A stretch of DNA of 64,000 nucleotides. It comes from Methanomicrobium antiquum. Its GTDB lineage: Archaea > Halobacteriota > Methanomicrobia > Methanomicrobiales > Methanomicrobiaceae. Location of the stretch: positions 186,001 through 250,000 of the forward strand of contig NZ_CP091092.1 in the NCBI RefSeq assembly GCF_029633915.1, written 5' to 3'. The notes below the pieces were generated by a model, which was not told where the DNA came from, made no database searches, and saw nothing but the letters and a program-made list of their open reading frames with translations. Positions 35,887 through 44,205 of this stretch are shown one piece after another. Every line of letters starts with the position of its first letter. The first letter of the stretch is position 1. Made by a program: the position numbers and the translations under genes.

Positions 35887-36603
35887 TTAAAGAAGACCTT
35901 CTCTTTTAAGATATTTGTTTGTCCACCGGCATGAAGCAACACAGATTCCGCAGATTCCGTGATTAAAGCCTGCACTTTCTCCTCTTGTTCTGCTGTATTC
36001 AAAACATCTGTGGCTGTCTAAGAATTCATCCCTGAAAATCTCCGGTGACCATTCTTTTCCTGAAACAGCACCTGCCGGACAGGCTAATTTGCACTCTTCA
36101 CAATCCCCACAATATGATTTTGTAACCGGAATGCCGCAGGATAAAGGGGCATTGGTAAAAACTGTAATCAGCCTTAATGCCGGTCCGTACTCTTTTGTAA
36201 TCAGAAGGGCACATTTTCCTATCCATCCAAGGCCGGCATTGGTTGCCGCTGTTTTATGGGGAAATTCGGCAAAAAGATTGTCCGGGTCATTAATCGTTTT
36301 TGAAGCCGGTATAAAATCTGCATTATAGCCCTCCTCTCTTAAAAATTGGCAGATACTTTCGGAAAGATAGTGAAGTCTTTTGTTGACCGATTCCCACTCG
36401 GAAACATAACTCTTATCCGGTCCGTTTTTCAAGGACAGAACAATTTTTGGATTTAAACTGATTCCAAGAGATATTCCTGTTGTTAATTTAGGAAAAGGAA
36501 GATTGTTGATCTTCCCAAGATCGCAGAATCCGAAGACTGAAGCCTCTGAGTCTTCAATGAAGGTTTTGACCTTTTCTGTAACTTTATCATATATCTCTGT
36601 CAT
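35887..36603 (-). CDS. QueG-like 4Fe-4S double-cluster protein
   Basis: 238 residues. The C-terminal part has two cysteine clusters: YCGDCEECKLACPAGAV (ferredoxin-like CxxCxxCxxxCP) and CFEYSRTRGESAGFNHGICGICVASC, an arrangement found in epoxyqueuosine reductase (QueG) and in a group of short corrinoid-reductase-like proteins. The N-terminal part (KVTEKVKTFIEDSEASVFGFCDL, then GISLGISLNPKIVLSLKNGPDKSYVSEWE) corresponds to the QueG-type DUF1730 region but is short. Archaea generally make archaeosine rather than queuosine, so a function in queuosine is doubtful; an electron-transfer or cofactor-reactivating role is possible. Confidence 0.75.
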   Translation of the reverse strand: MTEIYDKVTEKVKTFIEDSEASVFGFCDLGKINNLPFPKLTTGISLGISLNPKIVLSLKNGPDKSYVSEWESVNKRLHYLSESICQFLREEGYNADFIPASKTINDPDNLFAEFPHKTAATNAGLGWIGKCALLITKEYGPALRLITVFTNAPLSCGIPVTKSYCGDCEECKLACPAGAVSGKEWSPEIFRDEFLDSHRCFEYSRTRGESAGFNHGICGICVASCRWTNKYLKREGLL

Positions 36604-36736
36604 TGTAACCCTGTTCTTACAATCCGGTAATAATAATCAGATACTCATAATCCTGTCTAAACAATTCACTAATAACATTTCTGTCATTGTAATGAGGTCA
36701 TCATAATCCAGAATTCATAGCAATGAGGTCATTTTT

Positions 36737-38146
36737 CTAAGGCGAAATGATAACTGTTTTTTCACGCATATAATGTTCAAGTGCAGAGATTCCGTTCTCC
36801 CTTCCAGTGCCGCTTGACTTTTCACCGCCGAAAGGAACCTCCGGAGGAATTTTCAAGTGCTTATTTACCCAGACAATTCCTGCATCAACGCCTTCTGAAA
36901 AGGCATATGCATCTTTAAGATTCTTTGTCCAGACTGACGCACCAAGACCAAACTCCGTGTTGTTAGAATATTCAATTGCAGTATCAAGAGAGTTTACCGG
37001 CACAACAGGAAGGATGGGTCCGAAGACTTCTTCTCTTAATAGGCGGCTTTGAAAGTCCGGATTTGCGATTATTGTAGGCTCAAAGAAATTTCCTTTATCA
37101 AAATCCCCGCCAGAAATAATTTTTCCGCCTGATATAATATCTGCACCTTTTCCAACCTCTTCATCTGCAAGTTTTTCAATCGATAAAAGGCCTTCCCTGC
37201 TGTTCAACGGCCCCATCATAACTCCCTTTAAAAGTCCGTTTCCAACTGAAATTTTTTCTGTTCTTTCTTTTAGCTTTGAGAGGAATGAGTCATAAATATC
37301 CTCAAAGACAAAGAGTCTTTTTACCGCCGTGCATGTCTGCCCGCAGTTGTAAAAGCGTCCTGAAACAGCGCCTGATACGGCAAGGTCAATATCGGCATCA
37401 CTGCAGACAACCATTGGGTCACTTCCTCCAAGCTCAAGTGTTAGCCTTTTTCTCGTCCCGCAGGAGAGCCTTTCCACCTCAGCGCCGGTTGATGCAGAGC
37501 CTGTAAAGGAGAGTGCTGAAATTTCCCTGCTCTTTGCAATCGCACCTCCGACAATATCCCCCCTTCCGGTGACAATCTCCAAAACGCCGTCTGGAAGTCC
37601 TGCCCTTTTCATAATGCCGGCAATCTCAATCGTTGTAAGAGGAGTTTTCTGTGAGGGCTTTAAGACAATTGAGCATCCCGATGCTATTGCAGGACCGATT
37701 TTCCATGCCATGATTAGAACAGGCATGTTCCACGGAATTATTGCTCCGCAGACTCCAATAGGCTCTTTTTTTGTAAAGGAATATCCGTAGTCTGACTTTG
37801 GAAGGGCTGTACCAAAAACGGCACCTGCTATTGAAGCATAAAACTCAAGAACGTTTGCAAAACCCTGAATCTCGTTTTTTGCCTCCGGCAGAATTTTGCC
37901 CTGCTCTGATGTCAGAAGTTTTGAAAGTCTGTCCTGTTCTTCCCTTACCAAAGATGCGGCTTTAAACAGCACAATACTTCTTTCCCGGGCGCTTTTCTCT
38001 GACCATTTTGAAAATGCATATTTTGCAGATTCAACAGAGGCATTCACATCATCAGGTGAAAATAAAGGAATGCTTCCCAAAACTTCTCCTGTTGCAGGAT
38101 TTATAACATCTGTTCTTTTTATTTCGTCTTTTATTGTTTCCGGCGT
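36737..38146 (-). CDS. NAD(P)-dependent aldehyde dehydrogenase
   Basis: About 469 residues. All ALDH signatures are present: IPWNMPVLIMAWKIGPAIASG, FTGSASTGAEV, the catalytic Glu in LELGGSDP, the catalytic Cys in NCGQTCTAVKR and EVFGPILPV near the C-terminus. The frame upstream of the first standard start (TTG 38080) continues with DVINPATGEVLGSIP, which is the normal N-terminus of this family, yet holds no ATG, GTG or TTG. An AGGGAGGG (38153-38160) lies six bases before an in-frame ACG at 38146, so ACG is the best start candidate. Succinate-semialdehyde or lactaldehyde dehydrogenase (the latter used in coenzyme F420 synthesis) are the closest types; the substrate cannot be fixed. Confidence 0.85.
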   Translation of the reverse strand, partial: TPETIKDEIKRTDVINPATGEVLGSIPLFSPDDVNASVESAKYAFSKWSEKSARERSIVLFKAASLVREEQDRLSKLLTSEQGKILPEAKNEIQGFANVLEFYASIAGAVFGTALPKSDYGYSFTKKEPIGVCGAIIPWNMPVLIMAWKIGPAIASGCSIVLKPSQKTPLTTIEIAGIMKRAGLPDGVLEIVTGRGDIVGGAIAKSREISALSFTGSASTGAEVERLSCGTRKRLTLELGGSDPMVVCSDADIDLAVSGAVSGRFYNCGQTCTAVKRLFVFEDIYDSFLSKLKERTEKISVGNGLLKGVMMGPLNSREGLLSIEKLADEEVGKGADIISGGKIISGGDFDKGNFFEPTIIANPDFQSRLLREEVFGPILPVVPVNSLDTAIEYSNNTEFGLGASVWTKNLKDAYAFSEGVDAGIVWVNKHLKIPPEVPFGGEKSSGTGRENGISALEHYMREKTVIISP

Positions 38147-38199
38147 ATTTTTCCCTCCCTGATTTTGCTGTGAAAGTTAAGATTTAGGATAAACTTTCA

Positions 38200-38273
38200 T
38201 TGTTTTTGTGTGATGAAAAACGCATTCATCATGCAACAGTTTCAGTTAAGCTACGAAGTAACTTTCATGTAGA
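38200..38273. repeat. Palindromic intergenic element, copy D
   Basis: In reverse orientation relative to A-C: it reads GTTACTTCGTAGCTTAACTG on the minus strand with CATGAAA in front, then TTGCATGATGAATGCGTTTTTCATCACAC-like sequence shared in part with copy B. Its end overlaps the last codons and the TGA stop of the leuB/aksF gene. Confidence 0.6.
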
Positions 38274-39254
38274 ATCAATCTTTTTTATATATTCTAATAT
38301 CTTTTCCCCTGCCTCTTTTGTAGAGTTTTTACCACCAAGATCAGGGGTTTTGACGCCCGATGAAATGACTTTTATTACAGCATCCTCTACAATTCCTGCC
38401 TCTTTTTTCATTCCAAAATAGTCAAGCATCATTGCGGCTGAACGGATTGCGGCTGAAGGGTTTGCAATTCCCTGTCCTGCAATATCAGGAGCACTTCCGT
38501 GAACCGGCTCAAAAAATGCGTTTTTTTCACCAATATTTGCGCTTGGAAGCATCCCAAGGCCGCCTGTTAAATAACCGCAGGCATCACTCAGAATATCTCC
38601 GAAGAGGTTTGTTGTAACAATGACATCATAAGAGAGCGGATGCATCAGGACATCAAAAGTAAGAGCGTCAATAAACATCGGTTTTGTCTTTACTCCCATC
38701 AGACCTGCGGTTTTAATGCAGGAGTCCCTGAATAAAACATCGGATTTTAAAACGTTTGCCTTGTTTCCTATTACAAGCGGCATTTTATGCCCCCTTTCTA
38801 TTGAAAGAGTGCATGCCATCTTTGCAATTCTCTCTGAGCCGTGCTTTGTAATCACGCGAAGTGTTGTTGACCTTTCTTCTCCAATCTCCTCAATTCCCGA
38901 GTAGAGGCCTTCTGTGTTTTCACGGACAATCATTATATCAAAATCCTGCCCAAATATGCTTCCCTTAACCGGACGCAGATTTGCGTAAAGATCAAGTTCC
39001 TGTCTGATTCTTAGAATTACACTTTTATATTCGGGAACAGGCGGGGTTGTAATTGCGCCGAACAAAATAGCATCAGAACTCTTAAACAGTGCTATATCTG
39101 AATCTGATGACGACTCCCCGGTCTCTTTCCACTTGTCATATCCGACAAATACATCAAAATAATCTGCATCCGGCAGAAAGTGCTTCAAAACTTCCTTTGC
39201 AGGGGGAATTACCTCATGGCCTATTCCGTCTCCCTCACATACTGCGATTTTCAT
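38265..39254 (-). CDS. Isopropylmalate / isohomocitrate dehydrogenase family (LeuB/AksF)
   Basis: 329 residues. NAD-dependent beta-decarboxylating dehydrogenase. Visible signatures: CEGDGIGHEVIPPAKEVL at the N-terminus, ILRIRQELDLYANLRPVK, IVRENTEGLYSGIEE, the NTNLFGDILSDACGYLTGGLGMLPSANIG signature (starting TTNLFGD) and EPVHGSAPDIAGQGIANP. In leucine synthesis it acts on 3-isopropylmalate; in coenzyme B synthesis AksF acts on isohomocitrate and its homologues. The neighbouring leuC, leuD and aksA-like genes fit either route. The stop codon lies inside a palindromic repeat element. Confidence 0.88.
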   Translation of the reverse strand: MKIAVCEGDGIGHEVIPPAKEVLKHFLPDADYFDVFVGYDKWKETGESSSDSDIALFKSSDAILFGAITTPPVPEYKSVILRIRQELDLYANLRPVKGSIFGQDFDIMIVRENTEGLYSGIEEIGEERSTTLRVITKHGSERIAKMACTLSIERGHKMPLVIGNKANVLKSDVLFRDSCIKTAGLMGVKTKPMFIDALTFDVLMHPLSYDVIVTTNLFGDILSDACGYLTGGLGMLPSANIGEKNAFFEPVHGSAPDIAGQGIANPSAAIRSAAMMLDYFGMKKEAGIVEDAVIKVISSGVKTPDLGGKNSTKEAGEKILEYIKKIDST

Positions 39255-39328
39255 ATTTACCTCTAAATCTGTATTTTATCAAAATTTCCTAATTAATTGC
39301 GTTTATTAAAATTCAACAAGAAATATAT

Positions 39329-40156
39329 TTATTTCCACTGCTTTTCCCTGTAAATCCGGCAGAGCGAATATACAGCATCGGATATTATTTTAGGAGATGC
39401 CCCCCAGTGAACAATAAATCCTGTCTGGTTTTTTTCTGTCACCGGCCCGCACCTTTCCGCCCGGCAGCATCTTGCAATATACGGGCTTTTATTTTCAAGT
39501 GCCGCCCTGTCAGCCGGACATATGTTTTCAATCTCAAAATCGCCCTGATAACATTCAGCTAAAAACTGCCTCGCAGTTAGGCATCCGGCGACTTTTTCAC
39601 CGCCGTTGAGTCTGTCCTCGTCAAGAGTAATATCAAATCCTCCTGCCCTGCACGGGTAAACCGATGCTTCAGAATCGCGGATGTCTCTTACGATATGTTC
39701 GAATTCAACCTCAAGTTCACCAAAAATGCCGGTCTTTTCAAGATTTTTTATAATCTCTGAAAGATTTGGCCACGGGGGCATTGCGTCATACACATAAATC
39801 TTCAGAAGCAAAGACAAGTCAGCATCGATTACAAATGTCATATGCTCGTCAAACCCCCGAAATATTGTGCATCGTCTGCCAGTTTTATCAAAAGACTCCT
39901 TTGCAAGCTTAATCAGGTTTGTGCGGTCAAAAAGAAGGACAGGGTTTGGGTACAGGTATGTTTCTTCCTCTTTTGCAAGCTTTTTTGTTGATTCAATCTC
40001 CCTAAGAAGGCCTTTACCCTCTTTTGTTTCTATTTCAAGCACTTCAAAACCGGAGTCTGTTTTTTTGATTAAATAGCGGCTTAAAAAATAAACAAGGTCG
40101 CCAAAAGGTTTTTTGTCTGCAAATCCTACTTCCTTGCACTGCCGCGGAAAAATCAT
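39329..40156 (-). CDS. Uncharacterised Cys-rich protein in the leu/aks cluster
   Basis: 275 residues of a family I recognise only as conserved in methanogens. No membrane segments. The N-terminal half is mixed alpha/beta (FADKKPFGDLVYFLSRYLIKK, then PNPVLLFDRTNLIKLAKESF). The C-terminal half is rich in Cys: YPCRAGGFDITLD, AGCLTARQFLAECY, ENICPADRA and ARCCRAERCGPV, which could bind a metal or Fe-S cluster. A central FEHIVRDIRDSEASVYPC segment seems well structured. It overlaps leuD by 4 bases and lies between leuD and leuB, so it is probably translated with them and may act in the same pathway. Confidence 0.7.
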   Translation of the reverse strand: MIFPRQCKEVGFADKKPFGDLVYFLSRYLIKKTDSGFEVLEIETKEGKGLLREIESTKKLAKEEETYLYPNPVLLFDRTNLIKLAKESFDKTGRRCTIFRGFDEHMTFVIDADLSLLLKIYVYDAMPPWPNLSEIIKNLEKTGIFGELEVEFEHIVRDIRDSEASVYPCRAGGFDITLDEDRLNGGEKVAGCLTARQFLAECYQGDFEIENICPADRAALENKSPYIARCCRAERCGPVTEKNQTGFIVHWGASPKIISDAVYSLCRIYREKQWK

Positions 40157-40626
40157 TTTTTCTCACCAAGGTAACCTGCAAGACCACCTGCTGATAAGAT
40201 TTTCTTCATCTTATCAGAAAGAGGCCTGGCCTCAAATCTTTCATCTCCTGCCTCGACATATGATAATTCGGGATCAAATGAGATGATATCACCGTCTTTG
40301 CAGTTTTGGATTTCGCACTCAAACACGTAAAGACCCAAATTAACGCAGTTTCTAAAGAATATTCTTGCAAATGATGGTGCGACAACAGCCAAAACACCCG
40401 CTTCCTTAAGTGCTGTTGCCGCCTGTTCGCGTGATGAGCCGCATCCAATGTTGTTTCCGGCAATGATAACCGAGCCTTTGAGCCTGTTTGCGATTGTTTT
40501 GTCATAGTCTTCAAACGCATGCTCAACCCAGACCGACTTGTCTGTTGTCCTGAGATAGCGCCCGGCAATTATCATATCAGTATCAACATCACTGCCTATT
40601 ACTACGGCATGGCCTGACTGTTTCAT
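40153..40626 (-). CDS. leuD: 3-isopropylmalate / homoaconitate hydratase small subunit
   Basis: 157 residues, the swivel subunit that completes the active site of the large subunit. Family signatures are GSDVDTDMIIAGRYLRTTD at the N-terminus (the loop that determines substrate length in the archaeal enzymes), NNIGCGSSREQAATAL with the active-site Ser-Arg, and APSFARIFFRNCVNLGL. In methanogens one paralogue (HacB/AksE) handles homologues of homoaconitate through a YLRT loop; the YLRTTD loop here is the form described for homoaconitase, whereas leucine-only enzymes differ. That suggests a role in coenzyme B synthesis. It overlaps leuC by 4 bases and the next gene by 4. Confidence 0.9.
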   Translation of the reverse strand: MKQSGHAVVIGSDVDTDMIIAGRYLRTTDKSVWVEHAFEDYDKTIANRLKGSVIIAGNNIGCGSSREQAATALKEAGVLAVVAPSFARIFFRNCVNLGLYVFECEIQNCKDGDIISFDPELSYVEAGDERFEARPLSDKMKKILSAGGLAGYLGEKK

Positions 40627-41861
40627 AAAATCTCCTCCGGCGATGTAATCTCTCCCTTAATTGCGCTTGCGGCGGCGGTTGCAGGAGAGCAGAGGTAGTA
40701 TTCTGCCCCAACGCCCATTCTGTTCTTGAAATTTCTGTTTGCAGTCGAAATACCAACCTCACCTTCGCCAAGGACACCCATATGTGCGCCAAGGCACGGC
40801 CCGCATCCGGGCGGGCAGACTGTGCATCCTGCTTCAATTAGATCTGATATAATTCCGGTTGAAACAGCCTTTTTTAAAACATCTTTTGATGCCGGAACTA
40901 CAATTGTTCTGACTTGTACCTTGTTTTTCGAAACAATCTTAGCAAAACTTAAAAGATCCTCATATCTTCCGTTTGTGCATGTTCCAAGAAACACCTGGTC
41001 CAGTTTTGTTCCTGAATAATCTGTAACAGGCACTGCATTGTCAACGCGGTGTGGAACAGCGAGCATTGGAACAATGTCTGATAAGTCAATATCAACTGAC
41101 TTTTCATATGAACAGTCACACGGAGTCTGAATTTCAGCCACCTTTCCAAAGCTTTTTAAGTATTCTCTTGTTTTTTCATCTGAGTAAAAAAGCCCTGTCT
41201 TTGCACCTGTCTCTACTGCCATGTTTGACATTGTAAGACGACCGTAAACAGGAATATTGCCTGCTCCTTCGCCTGTGAATTCAAGTGCCTTGTATGTTGC
41301 ACCGTCCATTCCAAGCTTTCTTATATACATAAGAGCGGCATCCTTTGGACTGGCAAAGCCGCAAAGCTCTCCTGAAAGAGATATTTCAATCGTCTCAGGA
41401 ACACGAAACCATGTTTCACCTGTCGCCCAGATGCCTGCCATGTCTGTTGCGCCGACACCTGTTGCAAAAGCGCCAAGTGCACCCATTGTGCATGAATGAG
41501 AGTCTGCACCGACAACGATTTCGCCCGGCATACATATTCCCTCACTCATTATCTGGTGGCAGATGCCTTCTCCGATATCAAAAAATGTGAATCCTTCACG
41601 AAGTGAAAAGTCACGAAGTGAATGCTGGAGGTTTGCGGTTGTTGTGTTGTTTGCAGGCGCAATGTGATCATATATGATTGAAACTTTTTCAGGGTCTGCA
41701 ATTTTCTGACTCTTAAAGCCTTTTAATGCAACAAGTGCCTGAATGCCTGTACCGTCATGTGCAAAAGCCCTGTCAACTGTCCTGTCAACATATGATCCTG
41801 GCGTATCTCCAAGTATTCTTTCAGAAAGCGTCTGGTCTTCTTTTTTAACTGTCCGGTTCAT
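40623..41861 (-). CDS. leuC: 3-isopropylmalate / homoaconitate hydratase large subunit
   Basis: 412 residues. Aconitase-family 4Fe-4S dehydratase. The three cluster cysteines are in GTCTNGRYEDL and GCTVCPPGCGPCLGAHMG, and VGADSHSCTMGALGAFATGVGATDMA is the second signature. The short form of about 410-420 residues is typical of archaeal LeuC/HacA enzymes. It starts immediately after the aksA-like gene and overlaps leuD by 4 bases. Together with leuD it isomerises either 2-isopropylmalate or homocitrate-type substrates. Confidence 0.93.
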   Translation of the reverse strand: MNRTVKKEDQTLSERILGDTPGSYVDRTVDRAFAHDGTGIQALVALKGFKSQKIADPEKVSIIYDHIAPANNTTTANLQHSLRDFSLREGFTFFDIGEGICHQIMSEGICMPGEIVVGADSHSCTMGALGAFATGVGATDMAGIWATGETWFRVPETIEISLSGELCGFASPKDAALMYIRKLGMDGATYKALEFTGEGAGNIPVYGRLTMSNMAVETGAKTGLFYSDEKTREYLKSFGKVAEIQTPCDCSYEKSVDIDLSDIVPMLAVPHRVDNAVPVTDYSGTKLDQVFLGTCTNGRYEDLLSFAKIVSKNKVQVRTIVVPASKDVLKKAVSTGIISDLIEAGCTVCPPGCGPCLGAHMGVLGEGEVGISTANRNFKNRMGVGAEYYLCSPATAAASAIKGEITSPEEIL

Positions 41862-42992
41862 TTATTTCTCCTGCTTTGCGGATTTTATAACAGACATCAG
41901 AACATCCTGTGTTATACTGCATTTTCCCTCGCTGATTGTCTTTATTCTCTCAAGAGTCCATGTTACCTGATCAGATGTTAATTCACAACCAATACTCTTT
42001 AGAATATGCTCAAGCCCTTTTCTTCCGGTATGTTTTCCCAAAAGAAACTTCTGCTCTCCTCCGACCATCTCCGGCGGGAAAAATTCGTAAGTGTTTCTGT
42101 CTTTTAAAATAGCGGCGATGTGGATTCCGCTCTCGTGTGAAAAAGCATGCTCGCCGACAACAGCCTTTGTTCTTGAAACACAGATTCCTGATGTTTTTTC
42201 AACCAGCTTTGAAATCTCCTTAAGGCCTGTAAGGTCATAGCGGTCAACGCCTCCTTTCATCCGGAGGGCTACAAGGACTTCTTCCAGGCTTGCATTTCCT
42301 GCACGCTCTCCGATTCCGTTTACAGTTGTATGGAGCTGAAATGCGCCTGCCTGTGCGGCTGTAAAGGTGTTTGCGGATGCAAATCCCATATCATTGTGGC
42401 AGTGCACACAGAGGGGATTTTTTAAATCTTTTTTCAGTTCAAGAACAGTTTCATACATCTCAACCGGAGTCATGCATCCGACAGTGTCTGCAAAACTGCT
42501 GTAGGATGCGCCTCTTTCAGCCCCCTTCTTAAACATCTCCTTTAAAAACGAGATTTCTGTCCTTGACGCATCTTCGGCTGAGAAGCGAACTGCAATTCCG
42601 TGATCTTTTGCATAATCAACCATTTCAAGTGCAAGAGAAAGCATCTCATCCCTTGTCTTTTTGTACTTAATTCTGATGTGAAGGGGTGATGTTGCAAAAA
42701 AGATGCTTACAAGGTCAACTCCGCAGTCGATTGCAGAATCAAGGTCTGATTTGACACAGCGTGAAAGACAGCATGTCTTTGCACTAAGCCCAAGTTCTGA
42801 AATTGTCCTTACACTTCTTCTCTCGTTTTCAGAAACGCTTGGAAAACCAGCCTCTATTACTTCAACACCAATTCCGTCTAACTTTTCTGCAATCGCACAT
42901 TTCTCATCGCATGTGAATGTAACTCCGGGTGTCTGTTCGCCGTCACGAAGTGTCACATCGCAGATTTCAACATTTAATTTTTTCATGCTCAC
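41862..42992 (-). CDS. aksA: Homocitrate / 2-isopropylmalate synthase family (AksA-like)
   Basis: 376 residues. DRE-TIM metallolyase that condenses acetyl-CoA with a 2-oxo acid. Signatures: DVTLRDGEQTPGV at residue about 12, FPSVSENE, FSAEDASRTE, CHNDMGFASANT and HTTVNGIGERAGNASLEEV. The C-terminal LeuA regulatory domain is absent and the length is that of AksA/homocitrate synthases, which make the C7-C9 2-oxo acids leading to coenzyme B. The adjacent homoaconitase-like genes favour this over leucine synthesis, but the substrate is an inference. It overlaps the 3' end of the IorA-like gene by 26 bases. Confidence 0.82.
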   Translation of the reverse strand: MSMKKLNVEICDVTLRDGEQTPGVTFTCDEKCAIAEKLDGIGVEVIEAGFPSVSENERRSVRTISELGLSAKTCCLSRCVKSDLDSAIDCGVDLVSIFFATSPLHIRIKYKKTRDEMLSLALEMVDYAKDHGIAVRFSAEDASRTEISFLKEMFKKGAERGASYSSFADTVGCMTPVEMYETVLELKKDLKNPLCVHCHNDMGFASANTFTAAQAGAFQLHTTVNGIGERAGNASLEEVLVALRMKGGVDRYDLTGLKEISKLVEKTSGICVSRTKAVVGEHAFSHESGIHIAAILKDRNTYEFFPPEMVGGEQKFLLGKHTGRKGLEHILKSIGCELTSDQVTWTLERIKTISEGKCSITQDVLMSVIKSAKQEK

Positions 42993-44205
42993 AACCTTTT
43001 GGGCAGATGCCGTTTACAACAATAATTTTAAAACAGTCTTTCTTCTCTTCAATTGCACAACTGACAATATTTTTTAATGCAGGGTCATTTGCGTCTGTTA
43101 CTAAAGGACAAAATGGTTTTAGCCATCTTGTGATGTCAGGAATGCTCTGTCCGCCGGTCATTGCCATTTTTTTGTTATTGATGACAATGCAGAGAAGTGA
43201 AATTTCTTTATCATAAATATCAAATAATGCGTTGATTGCCGAATGCAAAACTGCGTAATCTCCTATAAGTGCAATCTTTGTGCTCTTTGCCGCAACAGCA
43301 GGAGATGATCCAAGTCCGTAGTTTGCAAGTCCAAATCCGTATGGCGGATTTTTTGCCAGAAGTGAACATCCTGTATCAATAACTGCCATTTCACCTGAAT
43401 CTGTTATGATTTCAAAAAGAGTTTTAAAGGGGCATTCTTTGCAAAGTGTCCGGGAAAACTTACGTTTTTCGCAGGTCTCAGGGTCTTTTGTTATCTTTGG
43501 CGGGCAGGCAGTCTGATGTTCGCTTAAAAAATCCCTTCCTGAATAATCCTGCTCTGTTGTTTTGCAGGGTGAGTTTAATTTTACTAAATCTTTGCAGGGC
43601 GGCCAGATAAACGGCGGTTTTGACCATTCATACATCTCATTTGTCAGATTATCAGCGTATTCACACCGCCCTTTCATGGTAAGATTTGGAGGTGTGAGGT
43701 TTCCAATTCCATTTTTTCTAAAAGGAAAATGTTCATCTTCGATGCAGGCTTCAAGAATTTTTGATGCAACATGAATTATGCAGACTCTTGAAAACCGCTC
43801 TGATGCCTGCATTGCAGATTCAACTGCTGATGATAAGTTTGATTCATCCGGCTCAATCAGTGGGGACTCGGATATTTCAGCAAAATATCTTGAATCCTGT
43901 CTGTTTTGTGATGCAACAACTTCTGTGTCATCTCCGGCAATTATCACTACACCTCCCAAAAGACCCTGGGTTGTTGCATTTACAAGCGGGTCGCATAGTG
44001 CGTTCATGCCTGCGTTTTTAACGATTACAACAGATCTAAGCCCTGAGAGTGAATCTCCAAGAGCATATTCAAGAGCTGTTTTTTCATTCACTGTGTATTC
44101 CGCACGTGAATATCTGCATAATTCTGTTACAGGGTATCCGGGAACTCCATAGCATGTATCAGAGCCTTTTATTACCGCTTCTGCAAGAATCATCTCACCT
44201 TTCAT
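42967..44205 (-). CDS. IorA-like TPP-dependent protein, short form
   Basis: 412 residues resembling the alpha subunit of indolepyruvate:ferredoxin oxidoreductase. The N-terminal half has the pyrimidine-binding domain features GVPGYPVTELC, an early Glu in VNEKTALEYALG, and KNAGMNALCDPLVN, with GGVVIIAGDD. The C-terminal half has the TPP-binding block GLGSSPAVAA, GDYAVLHSAINALFDI (in place of the classical GDG) and the closing VINNKKMAMTGGQ. Compared with IorA (about 600 residues) it lacks the C-terminal ferredoxin domain, and its middle is shortened and rich in Cys and Pro. It lies between a radical SAM gene (1-base gap) and the aksA-like gene (overlap). No beta subunit adjoins it. A role with long 2-oxo acids, for example 2-oxosuberate in coenzyme B synthesis, is a hypothesis. 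Confidence 0.8.
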   Translation of the reverse strand: MKGEMILAEAVIKGSDTCYGVPGYPVTELCRYSRAEYTVNEKTALEYALGDSLSGLRSVVIVKNAGMNALCDPLVNATTQGLLGGVVIIAGDDTEVVASQNRQDSRYFAEISESPLIEPDESNLSSAVESAMQASERFSRVCIIHVASKILEACIEDEHFPFRKNGIGNLTPPNLTMKGRCEYADNLTNEMYEWSKPPFIWPPCKDLVKLNSPCKTTEQDYSGRDFLSEHQTACPPKITKDPETCEKRKFSRTLCKECPFKTLFEIITDSGEMAVIDTGCSLLAKNPPYGFGLANYGLGSSPAVAAKSTKIALIGDYAVLHSAINALFDIYDKEISLLCIVINNKKMAMTGGQSIPDITRWLKPFCPLVTDANDPALKNIVSCAIEEKKDCFKIIVVNGICPKGCEHEKIKC

